DNA of 64,000 nucleotides. Source: Thermoanaerobacter sp049701115 (GTDB taxonomy: Bacteria > Bacillota > Thermoanaerobacteria > Thermoanaerobacterales > Thermoanaerobacteraceae). The position numbers and the translations under genes were made by a program. Numbering within the stretch: position 1 is the first letter of the stretch; every line of letters starts with the position of its first letter. The stretch lies in assembly GCF_049701115.1 (NCBI RefSeq), contig NZ_JBNATX010000006.1, positions 1-64,000 of the forward strand, read 5' to 3'. The notes under the pieces are model-generated. The model was not told the origin of the DNA. It was given only the letters and a program-made list of their open reading frames with translations, and made no database searches. Below are positions 17,530-26,355 of the stretch, piece after piece.

Positions 17530-18774
17530 ATGGGGAATCCTGTAGTTTTTTTACACGGAATTTTCGGTTCCATTTTTACCCCTACTCCTTTAGGTAAAAT
17601 CTGGAGTTTTGGACCTGCTTTTTATGCATATGGGCCTTTTATAGAAGAGCTAGGAAAACTTGGTTTTGTGGAAAACAAGAATTTGTTCGTAAGTTATTAT
17701 GAGTGGTGGGAAAGAATACCTGATGTTGTTGACAGGCTTATACTTGCTATAGACGAAGCGAAGGCAAAGACAGGAAAAAACAAAGTGGACCTTTTGTGTC
17801 ACAGTATGGGAGGACTTTTAGCTAGAAGCTATATCCAGAGTGATAAGTACCGCGACGATGTGGATAAGCTGATACTTTTGGGTACGCCTAATCTCGGAGC
17901 TGCCAATGCTTATTATGGATGGGAAGGAGGAACAGTGCCGCCCGATGATGATGACCTCGTGAATATGCTTTTTAAAGGTTTTTTGTGGATTTTTTCTAAG
18001 ATAAAAGGAGAAAAGGACGCTGTCACTATAATAAGGAAGTACATTCCTTCTGTAAAGGAATTAATGCCATCAAAGGGGTATGGCAATTATATTTTTATGT
18101 ATTCTGATAAAGGGGAAAGAATTCTTTTTAAAGATATAGAACATATGAAGGTGATCAACGATTTTCTCAACGACTTAAATGAAAAAGCAGATGTCCTTTA
18201 TGAGAGGGTGAAAGAGATTTATCTTGTTGCAGGGGAGGGAGTTTACACCAATAAGTTTATTCAGGTAGAAAAAACGGAAAATGATGTTATATGGCCAGAT
18301 GGGAAGCCTGTAGGGGTTATAAGAGATTGGAAGGGGGATGGGACGGTTTTAGAAAAGAGCGCTTTAGGGATAGAGGGGAAAGAAATTGTTTTAAATACGA
18401 GTCATATAGGGCTTTTAAAGGACTCGATCCCGTATTTGGGTGAAATCTTGGGTGTCAGAGAAAAACCTTCCCCATCTTTTTTAGAAAAAGCTGTATCTTA
18501 TCTTAGTGTTATTACAGATAAAAAAATTGTAGTCCTTGACAGGAATAAGCGGATGAAAAGTTATGATGTATTTGGGAAGTATAACTGGCATATATGTTTT
18601 GAACCTAAAGGGGTATATAAGCTTACAGTTAGGGATGTAGGGTTAGCAGAATTTTATATCAATACTCCTAAGAAATCTATAGAAAAAAGAATTAGATTTT
18701 CACGGCTTCCTAGGGGAAAAGCATTGACCCTAGAGGTGGATGAGGAAGGCAATTTCACCATAGAGGGGGAATAA
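17530..18774 (+). CDS. Lipase-like alpha/beta hydrolase
   Basis: 414 aa from the ATG behind GAGGGTGG (an in-frame ATG five codons earlier lies in the inverted repeat). Hydrolase marks: oxyanion-hole VVFLHGIFGS near 5-14 and nucleophile elbow LCHSMGGLLARSYI, with the serine near residue 92. The pattern resembles the LCAT/PGAP1-type lipases, and DWKGDGTV near 273 with SHIGLLKD near 298 could supply the acid and His. The last 100 residues look like a separate beta domain. There is no signal peptide, so it is probably cytoplasmic. Substrate unknown. It interrupts the ispD-ispF pair and ends 1 nt before ispF. Confidence 0.85.
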   Translation: MGNPVVFLHGIFGSIFTPTPLGKIWSFGPAFYAYGPFIEELGKLGFVENKNLFVSYYEWWERIPDVVDRLILAIDEAKAKTGKNKVDLLCHSMGGLLARSYIQSDKYRDDVDKLILLGTPNLGAANAYYGWEGGTVPPDDDDLVNMLFKGFLWIFSKIKGEKDAVTIIRKYIPSVKELMPSKGYGNYIFMYSDKGERILFKDIEHMKVINDFLNDLNEKADVLYERVKEIYLVAGEGVYTNKFIQVEKTENDVIWPDGKPVGVIRDWKGDGTVLEKSALGIEGKEIVLNTSHIGLLKDSIPYLGEILGVREKPSPSFLEKAVSYLSVITDKKIVVLDRNKRMKSYDVFGKYNWHICFEPKGVYKLTVRDVGLAEFYINTPKKSIEKRIRFSRLPRGKALTLEVDEEGNFTIEGE

Positions 18775-18775
18775 G

Positions 18776-19255
18776 ATGAGAATAGGAATAGGGTATGACG
18801 TTCATAGGTTGGAGGAAGGTAAAAAGTTGGTTATAGGTGGAGTAGAAGTTCCTTTTGATAAAGGATTAAAGGGGCATTCAGATGGGGATGTGCTTATTCA
18901 TGCTTTGATTGACGCTATTTTAGGAGCTGCAGGCCTGGGAGATATTGGGGAACATTTTCCTGATACTGACCCAGCTTATAAAGGGATAGACAGCAAGTTA
19001 CTCTTAAAAAAGACAATGGAATTAGTAGTTTCACGGTATAATATCAGTAATGTCGATTGTGTAATTGTTGCAGAAAAACCTAGGCTCTCTCCTTATAAGG
19101 GGAAAATTAAGACAAGCCTTGCGCAACTTATGGGAATAGGTGAAGATAGGATTAATATCAAAGCAAAAACAGAAGAAGGTTTAGGGTTTACAGGAAAAGA
19201 AGAAGGGATAAAGGCTTATGCTGTAGTGTTGCTGGAGGAAAGAGTATTGACATAG
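18776..19255 (+). CDS. ispF: 2-C-methyl-D-erythritol 2,4-cyclodiphosphate synthase
   Basis: Fifth step of the MEP pathway, forming the cyclic diphosphate with release of CMP; a trimeric zinc enzyme. Metal ligands are seen in GYDVHRL (Asp8, His10) and KGHSDGDVL (His42). The conserved tail AKTEEGLGFTGKEEGI is present. 159 aa is normal. The ATG comes 1 nt after the hydrolase stop, with AGGGGG upstream, so the two are translationally linked. Confidence 0.96.
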   Translation: MRIGIGYDVHRLEEGKKLVIGGVEVPFDKGLKGHSDGDVLIHALIDAILGAAGLGDIGEHFPDTDPAYKGIDSKLLLKKTMELVVSRYNISNVDCVIVAEKPRLSPYKGKIKTSLAQLMGIGEDRINIKAKTEEGLGFTGKEEGIKAYAVVLLEERVLT

Positions 19256-19310
19256 AGCTTTTCATAAAATACAATCTATTTAAAAATCTTGTACATAGGA
19301 GGTAAGACTT

Positions 19311-21032
19311 GTGAAACTGTCACAATTGCTGATTCCAACGCTAAGAGAAGTTCCTGCTGATGCTGAGATTCCAAGTCATGTTTTAATGTTAAAAGCAGGC
19401 TTGATGAGGAAATTAGCGGCAGGCATATATATCTATCTGCCTTTGGGGAAAAGGGTATTAAAAAAAGTAGAAGAAATAGTAAGAGAAGAGATGGACAGAG
19501 AAGGAAGTCAAGAAGTCTTGATGTCCGCTTTAATTCCAGCAGAACTTTTTAAGGAGACAGGAAGATGGGATGTTTTTGGACCTGAAATGTTCAAGTTAAA
19601 AGACAGAAATGACAGAGATTTTTGTTTGGGACCAACTCACGAGGAGGTCTTCACAGACCTTATAAGAAATGAGGTGAAATCTTACAGGCAGCTTCCTTTA
19701 ATACTATATCAAATTCAGACCAAATTTAGAGATGAAAGGCGTCCCCGCTTTGGTGTGATGAGAAGTAGGGAATTTATAATGAAAGATGCTTATAGTTTTG
19801 ATGCGGATTGGGAAGGACTTGATGCTTCTTTTAATAAGATGTACAGGGCCTATAGTAGGATATTTGACAGATGTGGGCTTAACTACCTCGTAGTAGAAGC
19901 AGACCCCGGTGCCATGGGAGGACGGGATTCCAAGGAATTCATGGTTATATCAAGTGTTGGAGAAGCAGTGATAGCTTACTGTGAAAGTTGCGGCTATGCT
20001 GCTAATGAGGAAAAAGCAGAATGTCTAGTAGAGGCTCAAGAGGAGGAATTGCGTGAAGTTGAGAAGGTTTATACTCCTAATGTGAGAAGCATAGAGGAAT
20101 TAGTGAAGTTTTTGGGGATTTCTCCTGATAAGTTTGTAAAAACGCTCATATACAAGGCTAAAGGGAAACTGGTAGCGGTTTTGGTAAGAGGAGATAGGGA
20201 CGTAAACGAAACTAAACTTTTAAATGTGTTGGGGTTAAGAGAAGAAGAACTGGAGCTTGCTGATGCAGAGTCCGTAGAAAAAGTTACAGGAGCAAAAGTA
20301 GGTTTTGCTGGACCCATAGGGCTAAAAGGGGATGTACTTCTCCTTGTGGACAGTGAAATACCTTTGCTTAGAAACTTTATAGTGGGCGCGAATGAGACGG
20401 ATTATCACATAAAAAATGTAAACTATAGTAGGGATTTTAAGGCCGATATTGTAGCGGATATAAAAAATGTAGTGGAAGGAGATAGATGCCCTAGATGCGG
20501 TGCTCCCCTTAAAATTGCCAGAGGAATTGAGGTTGGTCATATTTTTAAGTTAGGGACTAAATACAGTGAAGCATTGGGCGCTACTTACATGGATGAGGAA
20601 GGGAATGAAAAACCGATTGTAATGGGGTGTTACGGAATAGGGATAAATCGAACTGTAGCTGCAATCATTGAACAGCATCACGATGAAAAGGGTATAATAT
20701 GGCCTATGAGTGTTGCACCTTATCATGTTATTATAGTGCCCGTGAATGTATCGGATGAAGAACAAAAGCGAGTTGCAGAGGATATATACGCCAGGTTGTT
20801 GGAAGAAAGAGTGGAAGTTTTGATTGATGATAGGGATGTAAGAGCAGGAGTAAAATTTAATGATGCTGACCTTATAGGGATACCTATAAGGGTTACTGTT
20901 GGTAAAAAAGTGAAAGAAGGGATTGTAGAAATAAAATTAAGAGATAAAGAGGAGATAGAGGAGGTCAGGGTTGAAAAAGTAGTGGGGAGAATAAAGGAAA
21001 TCATAGAAGAAAAATTAAGGGAGCTTTCATAG
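19311..21032 (+). CDS. proS: Prolyl-tRNA synthetase (bacterial type)
   Basis: Class II synthetase charging tRNA-Pro. Motif 2 is in FRDERRPRFGVMRSREF (near 140), motif 3 in YGIGINRTVAAIIEQ (near 440), and the anticodon-binding domain is at the C-terminus (VLIDDRDVRAGVKFNDAD). The insertion between motifs 2 and 3 (about 235-390) is the editing domain found in the bacterial form; 573 aa fits. GTG start behind TAGGAGGTAAG. Own terminator downstream. Confidence 0.96.
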   Translation: MKLSQLLIPTLREVPADAEIPSHVLMLKAGLMRKLAAGIYIYLPLGKRVLKKVEEIVREEMDREGSQEVLMSALIPAELFKETGRWDVFGPEMFKLKDRNDRDFCLGPTHEEVFTDLIRNEVKSYRQLPLILYQIQTKFRDERRPRFGVMRSREFIMKDAYSFDADWEGLDASFNKMYRAYSRIFDRCGLNYLVVEADPGAMGGRDSKEFMVISSVGEAVIAYCESCGYAANEEKAECLVEAQEEELREVEKVYTPNVRSIEELVKFLGISPDKFVKTLIYKAKGKLVAVLVRGDRDVNETKLLNVLGLREEELELADAESVEKVTGAKVGFAGPIGLKGDVLLLVDSEIPLLRNFIVGANETDYHIKNVNYSRDFKADIVADIKNVVEGDRCPRCGAPLKIARGIEVGHIFKLGTKYSEALGATYMDEEGNEKPIVMGCYGIGINRTVAAIIEQHHDEKGIIWPMSVAPYHVIIVPVNVSDEEQKRVAEDIYARLLEERVEVLIDDRDVRAGVKFNDADLIGIPIRVTVGKKVKEGIVEIKLRDKEEIEEVRVEKVVGRIKEIIEEKLRELS

Positions 21033-21046
21033 CTCTCTTAATTTTA
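21015..21046 (+). terminator. Terminator of proS
   Basis: TTAAGGGAGCT pairs with AGCTCTCTTAA (one G-T wobble) around TTCAT and runs into ATTTTA. The stem includes the proS stop codon region. Confidence 0.7.
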
Positions 21047-21134
21047 CATTTATGTAGAGATATTCTTTGCTGAATAAAACACCTCTATAGTGAAAAAATA
21101 TTTGTTAAAAGATTCATAAAGTGAGGTGAAAGAT

Positions 21135-21374
21135 ATGTCATTATACATTGTAGGTATAAGCGTGGATAATAGAAGTGAATTTGGGATTAAAGTTCAGGAG
21201 ATTCTTACAAAACATGCGGAAAACATAGTGGCCCGATTTGGTATACATGATTTTCAAAACAAAAGTGGGATTATAACCTTAAATGTCAGGGGAGATGAAA
21301 AATTCATGGAAGAGCTAAGCGAAGAGCTTACTGCTATTCCTACGGTTACTGTAAAGTATATGACCTTAAAGTAA
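21135..21374 (+). CDS. TM1266-like small regulator (iron-only hydrogenase system type)
   Basis: 79 aa from the ATG after GAGGTG. The sequence YIVGISVDNRSEFGIKVQEI...HAENIVARFGIHDF...GIITLNVRGD matches my memory of the TM1266 family. These are small ferredoxin-like/ACT-like proteins named regulators of [FeFe]-hydrogenase maturation loci. No DNA-binding N-terminus and no hydrogenase genes are next to it, so the role here is inferred from the family only. It lies alone between the proS terminator and the gltX promoter. Confidence 0.75.
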   Translation: MSLYIVGISVDNRSEFGIKVQEILTKHAENIVARFGIHDFQNKSGIITLNVRGDEKFMEELSEELTAIPTVTVKYMTLK

Positions 21375-21409
21375 AATTGATCCTTTATCTATTAAATTGG
21401 GGCAAAATC

Positions 21410-21418
21410 TGTTATAAT
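21410..21418 (+). promoter_or_regulatory. Extended -10 promoter of gltX
   Basis: TGTTATAAT forms an extended -10 about 36 nt before the gltX start; the -35 (TATTAA) is weak. Confidence 0.5.
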
Positions 21419-21453
21419 TAAATCAAACCAGAAATCAGGATGGAGTGACAGGA

Positions 21454-22911
21454 ATGAAAGAACTAAGGGTAAGATTTGCTCCAAGCCCTACAGGACCGAT
21501 ACACATAGGGAATATTAGAACTGCTCTTTTTAATTATCTCTTTTCAAGAAGTGAAGGGGCTACTTTTGTTTTGAGGATTGAGGATACTGATTTAGAGAGG
21601 TCTTCTAAGGAATTTGAAGAGCTTATTTTTAAAGAGCTTAAGTGGTTAGGCATAGAATGGGACGAGGGACCTGACAGACCAGGTCCCTATGGCCCTTACA
21701 GGCAGAGTGAAAGGCTTAAAATTTATCATGAGTTTGCTCAAAAACTTATTGAGGAAAAAAAGGCTTATAGATGTTACTGTACTCCAGAGGAATTAGAGGA
21801 AGACAGGAAAAAGGCCATAGAGAGAGGAGAAATTCCCCGTTATTCTGGAAGGTGTAGATACCTTACAAAAGAGCAGGAAGAGGCCTTTATAAGAGAAGGA
21901 AGAAAGCCTGTTATAAGGTTTATGGTGCCGGATGATGAAGTTATAGAGTTTGAAGACCTGATTAAGGGAAAGATAACGATAAAAAGCGACACTTTGGGTG
22001 GAGACATGGTGATTATAAAATCTGACGGAATGCCTACTTATAATTTTGCTGTGGTAATTGACGATGCTTTGATGAAGATTACACATGTAATAAGAGGAGA
22101 AGACCATATATATAACACCCCAAAGCAGATTTTAATATATAAGGCTTTGGGGTTTGAGGTGCCACAGTTTGCTCATGCTCCTTTGATTTTAGGACCTGAC
22201 AGGACTAAGCTTTCCAAACGGCATGGACATACCTACATAGGTCAGTATAGGGAATTGGGATACCTACCGGAAGCTATGTTTAATTTCCTGTCTCTTTTAA
22301 GCTGGTATCCTGAGGATAACGTGGAGTTGATGACGAAAGAGGAGATAATAAAAAAGTTTAACTTTAAAAGAATTCACAAATCTAATCCTGTATTTGATAT
22401 TGAAAAACTAAACTGGATGAACCAGCAGTATATACAGAAAAGCCCCATTGAAAGGATTGTAGATCTTTCAATTCCTCATCTTAGAAAAGCAGGCTACATT
22501 GACGAAATAGATGAGTTGAGGTATAATTGGCTAAAGAATGTTGTGGCTCTTTACAAAGATGGGCTGTCCTACGTAGCTCAAATTGTAGAGGTAGCGAAAA
22601 CTTTCTTTGTGGAAGAAGTAAACTATACAGAAGAGATGATAGAATTTTTGAAAAACCAGGCTTCCTTTAAAGTTTTAAAAGGATTTAAAGTTTATTTAGA
22701 AAGCCAAGATGAGGTTCTGGAAGAAGATGTGATTGGATGGATGAAAAAGGCTCAGAAAGATTTAGGTATAAAAGGTAAAGAGTTTTTCATGCCTATAAGA
22801 ATAGCTGTAACTGGAGAAGAACATGGGCCAGATCTTGTAAAGATGATTGTGCTTTTAGGTAAAGATAAAATAGTAAAAAGGCTTGATAGGGTTTTAAATT
22901 TAATAATGTAA
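21454..22911 (+). CDS. gltX: Glutamyl-tRNA synthetase
   Basis: Class I synthetase; 485 aa from the ATG behind GGAGTG. ATP-site signatures are FAPSPTGPIHIGN (residues 8-20, HIGH-type) and TKLSKRHG near 251 (KMSKS-type). The CYCTPEEL insertion near 108 is partly zinc-type. In organisms without GlnRS the enzyme also charges tRNA-Gln with glutamate; the window cannot show this. It heads a gltX-cysE-cysS order with a T-box between, as in Bacillus subtilis. Confidence 0.96.
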   Translation: MKELRVRFAPSPTGPIHIGNIRTALFNYLFSRSEGATFVLRIEDTDLERSSKEFEELIFKELKWLGIEWDEGPDRPGPYGPYRQSERLKIYHEFAQKLIEEKKAYRCYCTPEELEEDRKKAIERGEIPRYSGRCRYLTKEQEEAFIREGRKPVIRFMVPDDEVIEFEDLIKGKITIKSDTLGGDMVIIKSDGMPTYNFAVVIDDALMKITHVIRGEDHIYNTPKQILIYKALGFEVPQFAHAPLILGPDRTKLSKRHGHTYIGQYRELGYLPEAMFNFLSLLSWYPEDNVELMTKEEIIKKFNFKRIHKSNPVFDIEKLNWMNQQYIQKSPIERIVDLSIPHLRKAGYIDEIDELRYNWLKNVVALYKDGLSYVAQIVEVAKTFFVEEVNYTEEMIEFLKNQASFKVLKGFKVYLESQDEVLEEDVIGWMKKAQKDLGIKGKEFFMPIRIAVTGEEHGPDLVKMIVLLGKDKIVKRLDRVLNLIM

Positions 22912-22914
22912 AAG

Positions 22915-23143
22915 GCGATGAAGAGAAGAGTATTATGGCAAAGGCCTTCCAGAGAGGAGCCATCGTAGGCTGGAAGTGGCTCTAAGGACCTGCCATAAGA
23001 AGTGCGTCTTGGAGCTTGTATCCCTGAAGTTTTAGTAGGGGGTTACCGGCATATGCCGTTATCTTAAATGAGAGGAGCTTTATGCTCAAGCAGAGTGGAA
23101 CCGCGGGACCCCCCTCGTCTCTGAGATGAGGGGGTAATTTTTT
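22915..23143 (+). promoter_or_regulatory. Cysteine-specific T-box leader of cysE-cysS
   Basis: Stem I starts with AGAAGAGTA; its lower helix is TTATGGCA (22933-22940) with TGCCATAA (22991-22998). The specifier loop then reads GAAGTGC, giving specifier TGC (23003-23005), a Cys codon, followed by a purine. The T-box itself is AGAGTGGAACCGCGG (23092-23106), whose TGGA would pair with a tRNA end UCCA; tRNA-Cys has discriminator U in most bacteria. A terminator stem with T tract follows. Uncharged tRNA-Cys should favour antitermination and raise cysE-cysS expression. Confidence 0.93.
23108..23143 (+). terminator. T-box terminator before cysE
   Basis: CCCCCTCGTCT pairs with AGATGAGGGGG (one G-T wobble), loop CTG, then TAATTTTTT. 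The upstream T-box bases can pair with its left arm to form the antiterminator instead. Confidence 0.9.
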
Positions 23144-23158
23144 AAGGAGGTGTTTTCG

Positions 23159-23821
23159 ATGTTTAAAACTTTAAAAGAGGATATCGAAGTAGTTTTTGAA
23201 AGAGATCCTGCGGCAAAAAGTGTTCTGGAAGTTTTGCTGTGCTATCCCGGGCTTCACGCTATAATACTTCACAGAATTGCCCATTATTTTCATAAAAAAG
23301 GCTTTATATTGTTACCCAGATTGATTTCTCATATAAATCGTTTTTTGACAGGTATTGAAATACATCCGGGAGCCAAGATTGGACGTAGGTTTTTCATAGA
23401 TCATGGCATGGGAGTTGTAATAGGGGAGACTACAGAAATTGGAGACAATGTGACGATATATCAGGGGGTAACTTTAGGAGGAACTGGTAAAGAAAAAGGA
23501 AAAAGGCACCCTACTATAAAGGATAACGTAGTGATAGGAAGTGGCGCTAAGGTTTTGGGGCCTATTGTTGTAGGAGAAAATTCAAAGATAGGTGCTGGAG
23601 CCGTGGTGTTGAAAGATGTGCCTCCCAACAGTACTGTAGTTGGGGTTCCTGCAAAGTGTGTTAAAAGGGACAATATCCGCATAGCAAAATCTTATGAAGT
23701 GGACCTGGAACATAGTAAACTTCCTGACCCGGTAGAAGAAGAACTGAGGAGATTAAGAGAAAGGATAGAAAGGCTTGAAAAAATTTTAATAGAAGGGGAT
23801 GAGCAGGATGAAGCTGTATAA
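23159..23821 (+). CDS. cysE: Serine O-acetyltransferase
   Basis: Acetyl-CoA plus serine gives O-acetylserine, the precursor of cysteine. The left-handed beta-helix is visible as hexapeptide repeats (GVVIGETTEIGDNVTIYQGV, IGSGAKVLGPIVVG), with conserved DHGMG and GGTGKEKGKRHP loops. 220 aa is the shorter Firmicute form with a reduced N-terminal domain. ATG behind AAGGAGGTG, directly after the T-box terminator. A short helical tail (EELRRLRERIERLEKIL) ends the protein. It overlaps cysS. Confidence 0.96.
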   Translation: MFKTLKEDIEVVFERDPAAKSVLEVLLCYPGLHAIILHRIAHYFHKKGFILLPRLISHINRFLTGIEIHPGAKIGRRFFIDHGMGVVIGETTEIGDNVTIYQGVTLGGTGKEKGKRHPTIKDNVVIGSGAKVLGPIVVGENSKIGAGAVVLKDVPPNSTVVGVPAKCVKRDNIRIAKSYEVDLEHSKLPDPVEEELRRLRERIERLEKILIEGDEQDEAV

Positions 23822-25211
23822 TACCATGACGAGAACTAAAGAAGAATTTGTGCCACTAAAAGACAAAGTGGTAAACATGTACGTTTGCGGACCTACAGTT
23901 TATAACTACATCCATATAGGTAATGCAAGAGCTTTTATCGTCTTTGATACTGTAAGAAGGTATTTAGAATATAAAGGTTATACAGTAAATTACGTCCAAA
24001 ATTTTACAGATATTGACGACAAGATAATAAACAGAGCAAAAGAAGAAAATACCACGGAAAAGGCCATAGCAGAAAGATTTATAGAGGAGTATTTTAAGGA
24101 CGCAGATGCTCTCGGGATAAAAAGAGCTACAGTTCATCCGAAGGCTACAGACCACATAGCCGATATAATTGAATTCATAAAAATATTGATTGATAAGGGA
24201 TATGCATATGTTGTAGATGGTAATGTGTATTTTGAGACGGCGAAATTTAAAGACTATGGAAAACTTTCTAAGAAAAACATAGAAGAGCTTATGGCAGGAG
24301 CGAGGGTGGAGATTGACGAAAAAAAGAAAAATCCTCTGGATTTTGCCCTTTGGAAAGCTCAAAAGCCTGGAGAACCTGCTTGGGATAGCCCTTGGGGTAA
24401 GGGTAGACCTGGTTGGCATATTGAGTGCTCTGTCATGTCTACAAAGTATTTGGGGAAAACCCTGGACATCCACGCAGGAGGACCAGATTTGATTTTCCCT
24501 CACCATGAAAATGAAATAGCTCAAAGTGAAGCAGCTTATGATCAGCCATTTTCTAAGTACTGGATGCATATAGGGTATTTAAATGTAAACAATGAAAAAA
24601 TGTCAAAGTCGAAAGGCAATTTTTTTACAGTAAGGGAGCTGACAGAAAAGTATGACCCTGAAGTTTTGAGGCTTTTCATGCTTATGGCCCATTACAGGAG
24701 TCCTATAAACTTTAGCCTTGAACTTTTAGACCAGGCGAAATCCGCCTATGAAAGGCTTACCAATACCGTTGTCAATTTAAAATATTTGACAAATATTACT
24801 ATTGATAGGGAATTAACTGATGAAGAAAAAAAATTAATTGCCAAATTTGATGAATATAAAAAGCAGTTTGAAGAGGCTATGGATGACGACTTCAATACGG
24901 CAGATGCTATTTCAGTACTTTTTGAGATGGCTAAGACTGCCAATGCAAATTTAAGTGGAAATTCTTCGAAGAAATTGGTAGAATATATTTTGGAGATGTT
25001 TTTAAAACTTTCTGATGTTTTGGGACTTTCTTACAAAAGTGCTAAATTAGAGATTGAGGACGAAGAAATTTTAAAGCTTATAGAGGAAAGGCAAAAAGCA
25101 AGAAAAGAAAAGAATTGGAAACTAGCCGATGAAATAAGGGATAAATTAAAAGAGAAGGGTATAATTTTGGAGGACACACCAGAGGGTGTAAGATGGAGAA
25201 GGATAAAATGA
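23808..25211 (+). CDS. cysS: Cysteinyl-tRNA synthetase
   Basis: Class I synthetase charging tRNA-Cys; 467 aa. The catalytic zinc is held by Cys in MYVCGPTVY and later by HIECSVM and HHENE; HIGH-type motif YIHIGNAR near 31; KMSKS motif EKMSKSKGN near 265. The start is the second of two close ATGs, as AAGGGG is at proper distance from it. It overlaps the last 14 nt of cysE, and both are under the Cys T-box: low charged tRNA-Cys raises both cysteine synthesis and charging. Confidence 0.96.
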   Translation: MKLYNTMTRTKEEFVPLKDKVVNMYVCGPTVYNYIHIGNARAFIVFDTVRRYLEYKGYTVNYVQNFTDIDDKIINRAKEENTTEKAIAERFIEEYFKDADALGIKRATVHPKATDHIADIIEFIKILIDKGYAYVVDGNVYFETAKFKDYGKLSKKNIEELMAGARVEIDEKKKNPLDFALWKAQKPGEPAWDSPWGKGRPGWHIECSVMSTKYLGKTLDIHAGGPDLIFPHHENEIAQSEAAYDQPFSKYWMHIGYLNVNNEKMSKSKGNFFTVRELTEKYDPEVLRLFMLMAHYRSPINFSLELLDQAKSAYERLTNTVVNLKYLTNITIDRELTDEEKKLIAKFDEYKKQFEEAMDDDFNTADAISVLFEMAKTANANLSGNSSKKLVEYILEMFLKLSDVLGLSYKSAKLEIEDEEILKLIEERQKARKEKNWKLADEIRDKLKEKGIILEDTPEGVRWRRIK

Positions 25212-25606
25212 TTTCTTTAAAAGGGAAGGGGGTTTCTAATCTTTCCCCCCTTGTTTTAGCTTTTATCGGTGATGCGGTTTACAGCCTTTATGTCAGGACA
25301 AAGATTATAGAAAGAGGAGATAAAAAATTAGCTATATTAAATGAAGAGGCGGTGAAGTATGTAAAAGCTTCTTCGCAGGCTAAATCTCTTGAAAAAATCT
25401 ATGACTTTCTCACTGAGGAAGAAAAAGAAATTGTGAGGAGAGGAAGAAATGCTAAAACTTCTACGGTCCCAAAAGGTTCGAGTGTAAGAGAATACAGGTA
25501 TGCAACTGCTTTTGAAGCATTGGTTGGGTACTTATACCTTCTTGAGAGATTAGACAGGCTTTATTTTCTCTTGCAACTCGCTATGGAGTATTCAGAGGAT
25601 GGGTGA
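25193..25606 (+). CDS. mrnC: Mini-ribonuclease III
   Basis: Dimeric RNase III-type nuclease without an RNA-binding domain, which matures 23S rRNA in Firmicutes. The catalytic region LVLAFIGDAVYSLYVR (near 22-37) and the second acidic motif AFEALVGYLYLLERLDRL (near 103-120) are present. The first ATG follows GAGGGTG and overlaps cysS by 19 nt; an ATG at 25208 is an alternative. The order cysS-mrnC-rlmB-rae1 is the standard Firmicute cluster. Confidence 0.94.
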   Translation: MEKDKMISLKGKGVSNLSPLVLAFIGDAVYSLYVRTKIIERGDKKLAILNEEAVKYVKASSQAKSLEKIYDFLTEEEKEIVRRGRNAKTSTVPKGSSVREYRYATAFEALVGYLYLLERLDRLYFLLQLAMEYSEDG

Positions 25607-25614
25607 AGCTAATT

Positions 25615-26355
25615 ATGAAGGATGATATTATATACGGAAGAAATCCTGTTATGGAGGCTATAAAGAGTGGAAAAGAGATAGAAAAGATATATGTGTCTAA
25701 AAATGCTGGTGGGAATATTTCAAAGATAATCGCAATGGCGAAAGAGTCTGGAATAGTTGTTTCTACTGCAGATAGTGATACTTTAAAAAGGTTAGCAAAT
25801 ACCTCTAATCATCAAGGAATAGTTGCGGTAGGAGCTTTGTATCAATATTTTGAGCTCGAAGATATTTTGGATTATCCAGAAAAGAAGGGGGAAAAGCCCT
25901 TTTTGCTGATTTTGGATGGTATAACCGATCCTCATAACATGGGAGCTATAATAAGGAGTGCCGAGGCCTTCGGAGTTCATGGCGTTATAATTCCCAAGAG
26001 GCGTTCTGTGGGAATAAATGCCACAGTAGTGAAAGCTTCTGCCGGTGCAGTGGAGCACATAAAAGTAGCGAAGGTATCTAACATTAACGGTGCTATTAAA
26101 AAGCTTAAAGAAAGAGGAATTTGGATTGTGGGAAGTGATGTTCAAGCTGAAAAAAATTTTGAAGAGCTCGATTACGATTTTCCTCTGGCATTGGTAATTG
26201 GTAGCGAAGGAGAAGGCATTTCTCGATTGGTATTAGAAAACTGCGATTTTATAGTAAAGATACCCATGAAAGGGAAGATCAATTCTCTTAATGCCTCTGT
26301 TGCGGCTTCTATTTTGATGTACGGGATTTTATCAAAAAGACAAGGTAAGGCGTGA
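25615..26355 (+). CDS. rlmB: 23S rRNA 2'-O-ribose methyltransferase (RlmB/TrmH family)
   Basis: SPOUT-fold SAM-dependent methyltransferase modifying 23S rRNA, predicted target G2251 by family. The L30e-like N-terminal domain (YGRNPVMEAI) is followed by the trefoil-knot motifs DGITDPHNMGAIIRSAEAFG (near 104), VIGSEGEGIS (near 197) and IPMKGKINSLNASVAASILM (near 218). I take the ATG giving MKDDIIYG; an in-frame GTG overlaps the mrnC stop. 246 aa is normal. Confidence 0.93.
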   Translation: MKDDIIYGRNPVMEAIKSGKEIEKIYVSKNAGGNISKIIAMAKESGIVVSTADSDTLKRLANTSNHQGIVAVGALYQYFELEDILDYPEKKGEKPFLLILDGITDPHNMGAIIRSAEAFGVHGVIIPKRRSVGINATVVKASAGAVEHIKVAKVSNINGAIKKLKERGIWIVGSDVQAEKNFEELDYDFPLALVIGSEGEGISRLVLENCDFIVKIPMKGKINSLNASVAASILMYGILSKRQGKA

